21,583 nt of DNA from Clostridiales bacterium (GTDB taxonomy: Bacteria; Bacillota_A; Clostridia; Saccharofermentanales; Saccharofermentanaceae): NCBI GenBank assembly GCA_017649745.1, contig JAGCGE010000296.1, positions 1 through 21,583 of the forward strand, written 5' to 3'. Below the pieces are notes generated by a model that saw only the letters and a list, made by a program, of their open reading frames with translations, was not told the DNA's origin and ran no database searches. Within the stretch, counting starts at the first letter, position 1; each line of letters begins with the position of its first letter. A program made the position numbers and the translations under genes. Positions 1-7,970 of this stretch are shown piece after piece.

Positions 1-860
1 CAAAGCATGACTGTCATGTACTTCGTTTTAATGTAAAAGGTCAGAAAGAATCTTTTAAGCTTTATAACGAAATAAGTATTGATCCTATTGGTTTTGGTAC
101 TTATAAGGCACAGAGCGGTTCAGTTTTACAAGCATTAGAAAAAGGTTACAGGTATTTTGACACTGCATCATTTTACAAAAATGAAGAAATGGTAGGTGAA
201 GAGATCGGTAAGTCCGGTATATCAAGAAGCGAGATATTCCTTGCTAGTAAGATCTGGCCAACTGAATTCGGCTATAAAGAGACTTTTGAAGCATTTGAAA
301 GATCAATAAGTAAACTTGGAACAGATTACCTCGACCTTTACCTCATCCATTGGCCGAAGGTAGATAAAGATGATGAACAATGGAAATTTAAGCTTTGCGA
401 GACATGGAAGGCAATGGAAGAACTTTATAAAGCTGGCAAGATCAAAGCCATAGGAGTAAGTAATTTTCTTCCACACCATCTTCGTGTTCTTATCGAAAAC
501 TGTGAGATCGTACCTATGGTCGATCAGCTTGAACTGCATGTAGGTTATATGCAGCAGTATACTGTTGAATTTTGTAAAGCTAATAACATACATGTTCAGG
601 CATGGAGTCCGCTTGGAAGAGGTAGACTTAATGAAAACGAGCATATCTTGAGACTTTCTAAGAAATATCTTGTTTCACCTCAAAAACTTATGCTTCGTTT
701 CTTAAATCAGCAGGGTATCTCGATCATACCTAAGACTAATGATCCGGTTAAAATGAATCAAAATCTTGATATTTTCGATTTTACGATAGATCAAGATGAT
801 ATGTCATTTTTAATGACATTACCTGAAATCGGCTTTTCAGGGGAGTTCGCTGATTTGTAG
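1..860 (+). CDS. Aldo/keto reductase, 5'-truncated by the window edge
   Basis: NAD(P)H-dependent oxidoreductase of the aldo/keto reductase superfamily, a cytoplasmic TIM-barrel enzyme that reduces aldehydes or ketones; the substrate cannot be told from sequence. Reading from base 3, the frame is open for 285 codons to a TAG. It shows the opening motif IGFGTYK and the full catalytic tetrad with family spacing: Asp53 and Tyr58 in FDTASFY, Lys83 in LASKIW, His116 in YLIHWP. The cofactor-site motif IPKTN lies near the end. No ATG, GTG or TTG occurs in frame before codon 63, and codon 63 lies after the essential Asp and Tyr. The true start is therefore left of base 1, probably by only a few codons, because the tetrad already sits at almost the usual distance from an N-terminus. 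No terminator is evident after the stop. The next gene has its own promoter, so the two are probably separate units. Confidence 0.93.
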   Translation, partial: KHDCHVLRFNVKGQKESFKLYNEISIDPIGFGTYKAQSGSVLQALEKGYRYFDTASFYKNEEMVGEEIGKSGISRSEIFLASKIWPTEFGYKETFEAFERSISKLGTDYLDLYLIHWPKVDKDDEQWKFKLCETWKAMEELYKAGKIKAIGVSNFLPHHLRVLIENCEIVPMVDQLELHVGYMQQYTVEFCKANNIHVQAWSPLGRGRLNENEHILRLSKKYLVSPQKLMLRFLNQQGISIIPKTNDPVKMNQNLDIFDFTIDQDDMSFLMTLPEIGFSGEFADL

Positions 861-913
861 AGTTTAAAGAATGACTGTAAAGAAGTGGTAACATACTAAT
901 TTTGTCGGTTTTG

Positions 914-942
914 TTGACACTTTATGCTTTTATTTCTATAAT
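914..942 (+). promoter_or_regulatory. Consensus sigma-A promoter for rny
   Basis: TTGACA at 914-919 and TATAAT at 937-942 are separated by exactly 17 bases, matching the housekeeping consensus at all 12 positions. The predicted transcription start is near 949, giving a leader of about 60 bases before the rny ATG. This predicts strong, constitutive transcription; activity itself is inferred. Confidence 0.9.
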
Positions 943-1010
943 TTATTAGACATTTTTTGTCGTATTTATCATTGAACTTTGACAATTAAATATTGGAGGT
1001 GAATACCAAG

Positions 1011-2573
1011 ATGGAGTGGTTATTTGCTCTTTTGGGATTTATTCTTGGTATTCTTTTGGGTATTTTTGGAACTGTTATTTACTTTAAGCGAGGACTATCT
1101 TCGCAGCAGAAACAATTGCAGGATGACATTCAAAAGGCTGAAGCAGAGAATGCTAAGCTTTTGGGTGAGGCTCAGAAGAATGCAGAAAGTCGCAAGAGAG
1201 ATTTACTGTTGCAAGCGAAAGAGGAAATCTCTAAGGCACGTGTTGAATTGGAGCGTGACGTAAGAGAGAGGAAGCAGGAGCTTGCTAAGGAGAGAAACAG
1301 ACTTGACCAGAAAGAAGAAACACTTGATAAGAAGCTGAGCCATATCGAGATCAAGGAATCTGAGATCGAGAATATCAAGAAGGATATTACAGCAGCAGAA
1401 CAGCGTACGAGAGAGATCGAAGCTAAGAAGGCTGTTGAACTCGAGAAGATTTCAGGATTGAGTATCGCAGAAGCTAAGTCACTTGTTTTGGAAGCTGCAG
1501 AGCGTGAATATAGTCATGATATGGCTACAATGCTCAAGCAGATGGAAGAAAAGACCAAGGCCGAAGCTGATAAGATCGCAAAAGATATTATCGTAAGTTC
1601 TATTCAGAGATATGCTTCGGATTATGTTTCAGAAGTTACAGTATCAGTCGTTTCACTGCCAAGCGATGAGATGAAGGGTCGTATTATCGGACGTGAAGGT
1701 CGTAACATTCGCGCTATCGAGACGATCACAGGTGTTGATCTTATTATTGATGACACGCCTGAAGCGGTTATATTATCATCGTTTGACCCGATCAGAAGAG
1801 AGATCGCAAGACTTACTATTGAGAAGCTTGTGGTTGACGGTCGAATTCATCCGGCCAGGATCGAGGAAATGGCTAATAAGGCCAGAAAAGAAGTCAATAA
1901 CACCATTAAGCAGGAAGGTGAGCGCGCAGCTTATGACACAGGTGTCATGAACCTGCATCCTGAGATCATCAAGTATCTCGGTCGTTTGCGCTATCGTACC
2001 AGTTTCGGTCAGAATGTATTGCAACATTCTATCGAAGTTTGCTGGATCGCCGGAATGATGGCTTCAGAATTGGGCCTTGACGTACAGATGGCTCGTCGTG
2101 CCGGATTGTTGCACGATATTGGTAAGGCAGCTGACTTTGAGCAGGATGGCTCACATATTGAGATCGGTGCCGAGATTGCCAGAAAGTACAAAGAATCACC
2201 TGATATCATTAATGCCATTGAGGCACATCACGGTGATGTTGATCCACAGACTGCTATTGCAGTATTGGTTGCAGCTGCAGACGCTATTTCAGCTGCAAGA
2301 CCAGGTGCACGAAGAGAGAATCTTGAGACTTATATCAAGAGGATCCAGAAGCTTGAAGAGATTGCAACTTCATTCGAAGGAGTCGAGAAGAGTTATGCAA
2401 TTCAGGCTGGTAGAGAGATTCGTGTTATTGTCTCCCCTGAGAAGGTTGGAGATGACGATATGATCCTTAAGGCTAGACAGATCTGTAAGAAGATCGAGGA
2501 TGAGCTTGATTATCCAGGCCAGATCAAGGTAAATATCATTAGAGAGACAAGAGCAACAGATGTTGCAAAGTAA
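1011..2573 (+). CDS. rny: Ribonuclease Y
   Basis: Membrane-anchored endoribonuclease that starts mRNA decay and processing in many Firmicutes. The 520-residue product has the full family layout: an N-terminal transmembrane helix (about residues 2-24), a long charged coiled coil (about 30-200), a KH RNA-binding domain with the GxxG loop GREG at 227-230, and an HD phosphohydrolase domain with the metal-binding pair His368-Asp369 in [10 protein letters not shown]. Its length matches the usual ~520 residues. I chose ATG 1011 because GGAGGTG at 995-1001 sits nine bases before it. An in-frame TTG at 993 overlaps that ribosome binding site and is not a credible start. The gene lies between a consensus promoter and an intrinsic terminator, so it is probably mainly monocistronic. 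rny next to ymdB is also seen in Bacillus subtilis. Confidence 0.97.
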   Translation: MEWLFALLGFILGILLGIFGTVIYFKRGLSSQQKQLQDDIQKAEAENAKLLGEAQKNAESRKRDLLLQAKEEISKARVELERDVRERKQELAKERNRLDQKEETLDKKLSHIEIKESEIENIKKDITAAEQRTREIEAKKAVELEKISGLSIAEAKSLVLEAAEREYSHDMATMLKQMEEKTKAEADKIAKDIIVSSIQRYASDYVSEVTVSVVSLPSDEMKGRIIGREGRNIRAIETITGVDLIIDDTPEAVILSSFDPIRREIARLTIEKLVVDGRIHPARIEEMANKARKEVNNTIKQEGERAAYDTGVMNLHPEIIKYLGRLRYRTSFGQNVLQHSIEVCWIAGMMASELGLDVQMARRAGLLHDIGKAADFEQDGSHIEIGAEIARKYKESPDIINAIEAHHGDVDPQTAIAVLVAAADAISAARPGARRENLETYIKRIQKLEEIATSFEGVEKSYAIQAGREIRVIVSPEKVGDDDMILKARQICKKIEDELDYPGQIKVNIIRETRATDVAK

Positions 2574-2621
2574 TTAAGGTATTTTTATTATTTTGAATAT
2601 AGATTGTTGTATCTCACCTCG

Positions 2622-2653
2622 AAGACCGTCCTTTATCGGACGGTCTTTTTTTT
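2622..2653 (+). terminator. Intrinsic terminator after rny
   Basis: A perfect 10-bp stem (AAGACCGTCC at 2622-2631 with GGACGGTCTT at 2638-2647) closes a 6-base loop and runs into eight T residues (2646-2653). It lies 49 bases after the rny stop and before the ymdB ribosome binding site, so it separates rny from the downstream operon. Confidence 0.93.
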
Positions 2654-2663
2654 GCTCTTATTA

Positions 2664-2672
2664 TGGTAAAAT
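2664..2672 (+). promoter_or_regulatory. Possible extended -10 promoter for ymdB
   Basis: TGG followed by TAAAAT (2664-2672) forms an extended -10 element. A start near 2679 would leave room for the ribosome binding site at 2688. No good -35 box is present because the upstream DNA is the rny terminator. A second candidate, TATAGT at 2676-2681, would put the RNA start on the ribosome binding site. Some promoter is expected here because of the terminator just upstream, but the exact element is uncertain. Confidence 0.4.
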
Positions 2673-2700
2673 AACTATAGTCTGTATGGAGGAGAAGATA

Positions 2701-3480
2701 TTGAAGATTTGTTTTGTCGGTGATGTGGTCGCTATGCCGGGTCGAAGAGTTCTTAAGCAGCAGCTTCCGTCATTTATCAGAGATAAAGATATTGATTTTT
2801 GTATAGTTAACGCCGAGAATGCAGTTCATGGTCTCGGTATTTCGCCTAAGATCGCTACTGAATTGTTCGATCTTGGAGTTGATGTTATTACTTTAGGTAA
2901 TCATACTTTCTCATTTAGAGATTTCATCGGTCAGGCTAATCGATTTAAGAATGTCGTAGTTCCTTCCAATGTTTCAGAGAAGTGGCCGGGAAGTAAGTTC
3001 ACCGTTGTTGAGAAGAACGGTAAGAAGCTTGCTGTCTTTAATCTTCTTGGTCAGGTCGATATGGGAATGTATGTAGATTCTCCTTTCGAAAAGGCTGAAG
3101 AGATTTTGAAAGAGATCAATAAATCAGCACCGGATGCCATAGTTCTTGATTTCCATGCAGAGGCAACTTCTGAGAAACAGGCTATGGGCTATTATCTTGA
3201 CGGCAGGGTATCACTTGTTGTCGGAACCCATACACATGTTCAGACTGCCGATAATAAGGTCCTTCCAATGGGTACCGGATATATAACAGATGCCGGTATG
3301 ACGGGATGTGATGAATCCATAATCGGAATGGATATTGATACGTCTCTTAGACGTTTTGTTGATAAACTTCCTGCAAAATATGAACCTGCTGAGGGAGAAG
3401 CATGTATGTGTGGTATAATTTGCGAGGTTGATTATAATCTAAAATGTAATTCTGTAAGTAGGTTTTGCGTATATGAGTAA
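2701..3480 (+). CDS. ymdB: YmdB-family metallophosphoesterase
   Basis: Calcineurin-like metallophosphoesterase of the TIGR00282/YmdB family. The B. subtilis member hydrolyses cyclic nucleotides, affects biofilm and motility choice, and has been linked to RNase Y. Metal ligands expected from that family are at the expected places: Asp8 (GDVV), Glu39 and Asn40 (NAEN), Asn67 and His68 (GNHT), His152 (DFHAEA), His177 and His179 (GTHTH). The product is 259 residues, close to the usual ~264. I chose the TTG at 2701 because GGAGGAG (2688-2694) ends six bases before it and translation then begins MKICFVGDVV, the normal family N-terminus. The ATG at 2686 overlaps that ribosome binding site and has none of its own. 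Its last 8 bases overlap lspA, so it probably heads the operon that runs to recO. Confidence 0.95.
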   Translation: MKICFVGDVVAMPGRRVLKQQLPSFIRDKDIDFCIVNAENAVHGLGISPKIATELFDLGVDVITLGNHTFSFRDFIGQANRFKNVVVPSNVSEKWPGSKFTVVEKNGKKLAVFNLLGQVDMGMYVDSPFEKAEEILKEINKSAPDAIVLDFHAEATSEKQAMGYYLDGRVSLVVGTHTHVQTADNKVLPMGTGYITDAGMTGCDESIIGMDIDTSLRRFVDKLPAKYEPAEGEACMCGIICEVDYNLKCNSVSRFCVYE

Positions 3481-4039
3481 ATATGTAATTGAGAAAAAAG
3501 ATGTACAAGGTTGGAAACTCATTGTTTCATACATCTCTGTAATCTTACTGATCGCTATCGATCAGCTGACAAAATATATTGTTGTTAAGAAGCTTCCACT
3601 TTTTGGTCAGCATGTCATAATCAAGGATTTCTTCTCGTTTTATTATGTTCGGAATACGGGAAGTGCATTCAGTATGTTCGCTGACAGATCCTGGGGTATC
3701 TATCTGCTTTCCTGTATATCGCTTCTTATGAGTATTGTTCTTTGTTATGCGATATATAAGACTTTAAGACACAAGAGTTTCTTACTTAAGGCTGCGTTGG
3801 TTCTTTTCCTTGCAGGGGCATTAGGTAATCTTGTTGACAGGTTCAGACTTCGTTATGTAATCGACTTTTTGAGATTCGATTTCGGTAATTACACATTTCC
3901 GATATTTAATTTTGCAGATATCTGCGCAGTAGTTGCTACAGCTCTTATCATCCTTCTTGTTATTTTCCAGAATAAGATGATGGATGCATACCTTTCATTA
4001 TTTGAATTAAAAGGAAACAAGAATGATAGAAAAGCTTGA
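3473..4039 (+). CDS. lspA: Lipoprotein signal peptidase II
   Basis: Aspartyl protease of the cytoplasmic membrane that removes the signal peptide from prolipoproteins after lipid modification of the conserved cysteine. The 188-residue product has about four transmembrane helices and the family motifs: NTGSAFS (61-67), GNLVDR with catalytic Asp122, the following VIDF, and FNFADI with catalytic Asp149. It is somewhat longer than the typical 150-170 residues because of a short hydrophilic N-terminus before the first helix. The ATG overlaps the end of ymdB by 8 bases and the gene's own end overlaps rluD by 17, which points to coupled translation. lspA next to an rluD-type gene is a common pair in Firmicutes. 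Confidence 0.96.
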   Translation: MSKYVIEKKDVQGWKLIVSYISVILLIAIDQLTKYIVVKKLPLFGQHVIIKDFFSFYYVRNTGSAFSMFADRSWGIYLLSCISLLMSIVLCYAIYKTLRHKSFLLKAALVLFLAGALGNLVDRFRLRYVIDFLRFDFGNYTFPIFNFADICAVVATALIILLVIFQNKMMDAYLSLFELKGNKNDRKA

Positions 4040-4940
4040 AGTTCAAGAAAGCGGGATGCGAATTGACGCATATATTGCAAATAATCTTCCTGATATATCC
4101 AGGTCATATGTTTCTGCTTTGATGGCAGACGGTAAGATATCGGTCGAAGGAATAAGTAAACTTAAACCAAGTTACAAAGTACAGACAGGAGATATCATCA
4201 CTGTTGATATCCCTGAGCCTGAGATGACTGATACTAAGCCACAGGATATCCCTTTGGATATTGTCTATGAGGATAGTGATCTCATCATAATCAATAAACC
4301 GCAGGGTATGGTTGTTCATCCTGCTTGCGGACATCATGAAGATACGCTTGTTAATGCATTGCTTCATCATTGTGAGGGCAATCTTTCTGATATCAATGGT
4401 GTCATAAGACCTGGAATCGTTCATAGGATCGATAAGGATACTTCAGGACTCATGGTTGCTGTTAAGAATAACGAGACTCATAAGGCTCTTGCTGATATGC
4501 TCGCTAATCATGAGATCGTTAGACAGTATCGTTGTATCGTTCATGGCATCGTAGGACCTAATAAGGGTACGATCGATGCTCCTATCGGAAGATCAGCTAC
4601 CGACAGAAGAAAGATGGTCGTAAGGGAAGATGGTAAACCTTCTATTACTCATTTTGAAGTTATCGGGCGCTATAAAGAAGCTACTGATATGTCACTTCTC
4701 CTTGAGACAGGTAGAACGCATCAGATCAGAGCTCATATGACTTATATCGGTCATCCTCCTGTAGGAGATCCGATCTATTCCGGCAGACGTAACAGTTTCG
4801 GCATGGAAGGACAAGCTCTTCACAGTAAATCAATATCTTTCGTTCATCCAAGGACCAAGGAGAAACTTTTCTTTGAAGTAGATCTTCCGGATTACTATAA
4901 GGAAGTTCTCAGTAAACTTACCAAGATAACAACGGATTAA
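4023..4940 (+). CDS. rluD: RluD-type 23S rRNA pseudouridine synthase
   Basis: Pseudouridine synthase of the RluA/RluD family, which converts uridines in large-subunit rRNA to pseudouridine; E. coli RluD acts on helix 69. The 305-residue product has an N-terminal S4 RNA-binding domain (about 12-60) and a catalytic domain with the signature HRIDKDTSGL, in which Asp137 is the catalytic aspartate. The later conserved element LETGRTHQIRAHM is also present. The start at ATG 4023 follows AAAGGAAA by a few bases and lies inside the end of lspA. An internal ATG (beginning MRIDAY) would clip the normal pre-S4 residues. Exact target uridines cannot be assigned, because RluA, RluC and RluD paralogues are similar. 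Confidence 0.93.
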   Translation: MIEKLEVQESGMRIDAYIANNLPDISRSYVSALMADGKISVEGISKLKPSYKVQTGDIITVDIPEPEMTDTKPQDIPLDIVYEDSDLIIINKPQGMVVHPACGHHEDTLVNALLHHCEGNLSDINGVIRPGIVHRIDKDTSGLMVAVKNNETHKALADMLANHEIVRQYRCIVHGIVGPNKGTIDAPIGRSATDRRKMVVREDGKPSITHFEVIGRYKEATDMSLLLETGRTHQIRAHMTYIGHPPVGDPIYSGRRNSFGMEGQALHSKSISFVHPRTKEKLFFEVDLPDYYKEVLSKLTKITTD

Positions 4941-4954
4941 GCGAGGTAGTGCTA

Positions 4955-5920
4955 ATGGTTGTAGAAACTATCGACAATTGCCATTCAGAGAAAGTTAGCG
5001 TCGGAGACCTTTTTTCGAGAGTTAAAAAGGCCTATGGCGTAGATGTTGACGTTGACGGTGATTCCATTATCGTTAAGGGCGACAATAACCTCATGGTCTT
5101 AAGAGCTAAAGAGACCATCGAGGGTCTTTTGATTTTGTCTGAGAAGAGCGATATCGATTCTTGCCTTACTGATTATGTTATCTATCTTGAAAATAACGGC
5201 CAGCTTAAAGAGTTCCTGTCATGCGAAGATGAAGTGTTCTTCACGACTTTTTCGGGCAGACCTCTTAAGGCTAAGACATTAGGTCAGAGATTTTATATTG
5301 ATGCGCTTAAAAGAAGTGAATTAGTTATCTGTAGCGGACCTGCCGGTTCTGGAAAGACTTTCCTTGGCGTTGCGATGGCTGTTAAGGCTTTTCGAAATAA
5401 AGAAGTTTCAAGGATCATATTGACCAGACCAGCGGTAGAAGCAGGTGAGAGGTTGGGCTTCTTGCCGGGTGATATCCAGGAGAAGGTAAATCCTTATATG
5501 AGACCTATTTATGATGCTCTTACAGCGCTTCTTGGTCAGGAGAATTTCGAAAAGTATTACGATAAAGGACTTATCGAGGTTTCGCCTTTGGCATTTATGA
5601 GAGGTCGTAATCTTGATGATGCTTTCGTACTCCTAGATGAGGCACAGAATACTACTGTAGATCAGATGAAGATGTTCTTAACTAGACTAGGTATGAACTG
5701 CAAGGCTTGTGTATGTGGTGACTTTACTCAGATTGACTTGCCAAAGGGTCAGATATCGGGCCTGTATGATTGTATGGATGTACTTAAAGGCGTAGATGGT
5801 GTATCATTAATTAGTTTAGGAGAAGCGGATATCGTAAGAAATCCGTTGGTTCAGAGGATTGTTCGTGCCTACGCGGTTCGTGATAACAGGAATGATCTTA
5901 AAGGAGATATAGATGCGTAA
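4955..5920 (+). CDS. phoH: PhoH-family ATPase (YbeZ-like)
   Basis: Cytoplasmic PhoH/YbeZ-like P-loop ATPase. In many bacteria the gene lies next to ybeY and the proteins are thought to act together in RNA metabolism; the exact reaction is not settled. The 321-residue product has a small N-terminal RNA-binding-like region, a Walker A motif GPAGSGKT at 128-135, the conserved ILTRPAVEAGE segment, and a Walker B motif FVLLDEAQN. I chose ATG 4955 because GAGG at 4943-4946 precedes it by eight bases; a GTG two codons upstream has poorer spacing. The gene starts 14 bases after rluD and overlaps the next gene by 8. Confidence 0.95.
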   Translation: MVVETIDNCHSEKVSVGDLFSRVKKAYGVDVDVDGDSIIVKGDNNLMVLRAKETIEGLLILSEKSDIDSCLTDYVIYLENNGQLKEFLSCEDEVFFTTFSGRPLKAKTLGQRFYIDALKRSELVICSGPAGSGKTFLGVAMAVKAFRNKEVSRIILTRPAVEAGERLGFLPGDIQEKVNPYMRPIYDALTALLGQENFEKYYDKGLIEVSPLAFMRGRNLDDAFVLLDEAQNTTVDQMKMFLTRLGMNCKACVCGDFTQIDLPKGQISGLYDCMDVLKGVDGVSLISLGEADIVRNPLVQRIVRAYAVRDNRNDLKGDIDA

Positions 5921-7970
5921 GGGCCTTAGGCGTACTTTATCTGTAATAGTTGCTATTGCGGTGATCATAACGATCATCGTGTCGGTCTTTATTGGTTATA
6001 TCCCGGTTAAATATGATTATGTTGTCGGTTCTGTAGCAACTTCTGACATATATGCATCCCGTAATGTTATAGATACTTATCAGACTGAGTACGATGCTGT
6101 TAAGGCTAAGAATAAGGTTCCTTCAGTTATGCTCAGATCAGAGGAAGAATCTGAAGCTAATATTGAGAGAGTTAAATCATTCTTCCAGCTTGGAAGACAG
6201 GCCAGATCCAATCTTGTTAATGACTATGGTACGATCCTGACGGATTACACTCCTGTTCGTGATACATTCATTTCGAATGTTAAGAATACTCTTGATTATG
6301 ATCTTTCTGAGGAAGATGCAATGAGTTATCTTACGATGAACTACTATGCATTTAATTTCCTTGAAGAAAAAGGTAATTCCACAACTGAGATCATAATGAT
6401 GGAACTTGTTGATCTTACGAATCTTGATATTCAGCTTAATCATCAGCTTACTGAAGGATTTGAGAAAGAGGAGTCCTTCTCCAATTATTTCGATCTTCTG
6501 AAGAGGACATTATCCGGACTTCTTAAGCCTAATGCATCTTATGATGCTGATGCTACCAGTGAAGCTGCCGAGAATGCTTATAATGTCGTTATGGATGATC
6601 CTGTTGAGATCCAGAAGGGTACAAAGATCGTATCAACCGGTGAAGTTATTACGGAACATTCATATCAGATCCTTTATGATCTTGAGCTTATCAGAGAGAA
6701 GTCATTCGACTATTTCCTTTTGTTTAGAGTTTCATTATATGTATTGGCTGTTTCAGCCATCATGTTCATATTCTTTAAGCTTAAGAAGGAAAGATTCTCT
6801 TACGATTTCAGATTGTTCCTTGCCACAGCTATCTTGTTCGTTATTCCGATAGTTGTAGCACTCTATCTGGCTTCTTTCTCGTATCAGGCTGTTATAATCC
6901 TGTTCTTTACGACTATCTGTGCTGCATTCTATGGAGTATATGATTCGCTTATCCTTTCTGTATTCCTACTTGTATTTATGTGGCCTATCTATTCGTTCGA
7001 TTCAGAGATGTTACTGACATCACTTTCTTCAATTGTTGTTTGTGCATCTCTTTCAGGCAAGAGTAAGTCCACTTCCAATTCAGCCGGTCTTATTATCTTC
7101 CCAACATTAAGTGCTGTAGGTGTTTCATTCCTCTATAATTTCCTTAACGGAGCTACAAGAGGTGCGTATATCGATTCATTTACCATTACTGCTTTAACTA
7201 GTGCAGTATCAGTTGTTGCAGCTATCGGTCTTATGCCTATCTTCGAACTTATCTCAGGATCAGTATCACCGATCAAGCTCATCGATCTTTCGCAGCCTAG
7301 TCAGCCGCTTCTTAAGAGATTGTTTATCGAGGCACCAGGTACTTCTCAGCACTCAATGATGGTTGCTAATCTTGCCGATGCTGCTGCTGATTCTATCGGT
7401 GCAGATGCTCTCTTGTGTAGGGTTGCTTCCTACTTCCACGATATTGGTAAACTTAATAACCCTAGTTACTTTACTGAGAATCAGAAGGATTACAATCCGC
7501 ATGATGTTTTAACTCCTCTTGAGAGTGCTGCGATAATCACAGCTCATATCGATGACGGAGTTAAGATGGCACAGAAGAACAGACTTCCTAAGGCTATCAT
7601 CGATATCATCTCACAGCATCACGGTAATACTTATCCTTCGTATTTCTATAAGAAAGCTATTGATGAAGCTAAGTTTAAAGGACTTCCGGAACCTAATCCG
7701 AATGACTTCAGATATAAGGGTGATATCCCTCAGACTAAGGAAGCTGCTATCGTTATGCTGGCTGATACCTGTGAAGCAGCTCTTAAGTCATCTAAGACAA
7801 CAGATCTTACAGAAGTTGAGACTATTATCCGTAAGCTTATTAAATATAAGATCGATGAAGATCAGCTTATCAATTCGGGACTGTCATTCGATGATCTCGA
7901 GAAGATCATTAAAGCTTTCCTGAATATCTATTCCGGACAGTTCCATGAAAGGATCAAGTACCCAGAATGA
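5913..7970 (+). CDS. pgpH: PgpH-type HD-domain c-di-AMP phosphodiesterase (YqfF family)
   Basis: Membrane protein of the 7TMR-HD family. The Listeria homologue PgpH degrades cyclic di-AMP, a messenger for potassium and cell-wall balance; the same role here is by homology. The 685-residue chain has one N-terminal transmembrane helix (about 8-30), a large extracellular domain (about 31-265), a block of seven hydrophobic helices (about 270-460), and a cytoplasmic HD domain with GTSQHSMMVANLA, His509-Asp510 in FHDIGKL, and ISQHHG. AAAGGAGAT precedes the ATG at normal spacing. The ATG overlaps the phoH stop, and the gene's own TGA overlaps the next ATG as ATGA. The phoH-pgpH-ybeY order is standard in Firmicutes. 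Confidence 0.95.
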   Translation: MRKGLRRTLSVIVAIAVIITIIVSVFIGYIPVKYDYVVGSVATSDIYASRNVIDTYQTEYDAVKAKNKVPSVMLRSEEESEANIERVKSFFQLGRQARSNLVNDYGTILTDYTPVRDTFISNVKNTLDYDLSEEDAMSYLTMNYYAFNFLEEKGNSTTEIIMMELVDLTNLDIQLNHQLTEGFEKEESFSNYFDLLKRTLSGLLKPNASYDADATSEAAENAYNVVMDDPVEIQKGTKIVSTGEVITEHSYQILYDLELIREKSFDYFLLFRVSLYVLAVSAIMFIFFKLKKERFSYDFRLFLATAILFVIPIVVALYLASFSYQAVIILFFTTICAAFYGVYDSLILSVFLLVFMWPIYSFDSEMLLTSLSSIVVCASLSGKSKSTSNSAGLIIFPTLSAVGVSFLYNFLNGATRGAYIDSFTITALTSAVSVVAAIGLMPIFELISGSVSPIKLIDLSQPSQPLLKRLFIEAPGTSQHSMMVANLADAAADSIGADALLCRVASYFHDIGKLNNPSYFTENQKDYNPHDVLTPLESAAIITAHIDDGVKMAQKNRLPKAIIDIISQHHGNTYPSYFYKKAIDEAKFKGLPEPNPNDFRYKGDIPQTKEAAIVMLADTCEAALKSSKTTDLTEVETIIRKLIKYKIDEDQLINSGLSFDDLEKIIKAFLNIYSGQFHERIKYPE

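Noticed and set aside
303..644. 113-codon minus-strand frame inside the aldo/keto reductase gene
   Set aside because: The opposite strand carries an intact catalytic tetrad; nothing supports the antisense product.
2593..2700. Longer N-terminus for ymdB
   Set aside because: It would put the rny terminator hairpin inside the coding region. The TTG at 2701 with a strong ribosome binding site gives the normal family start.
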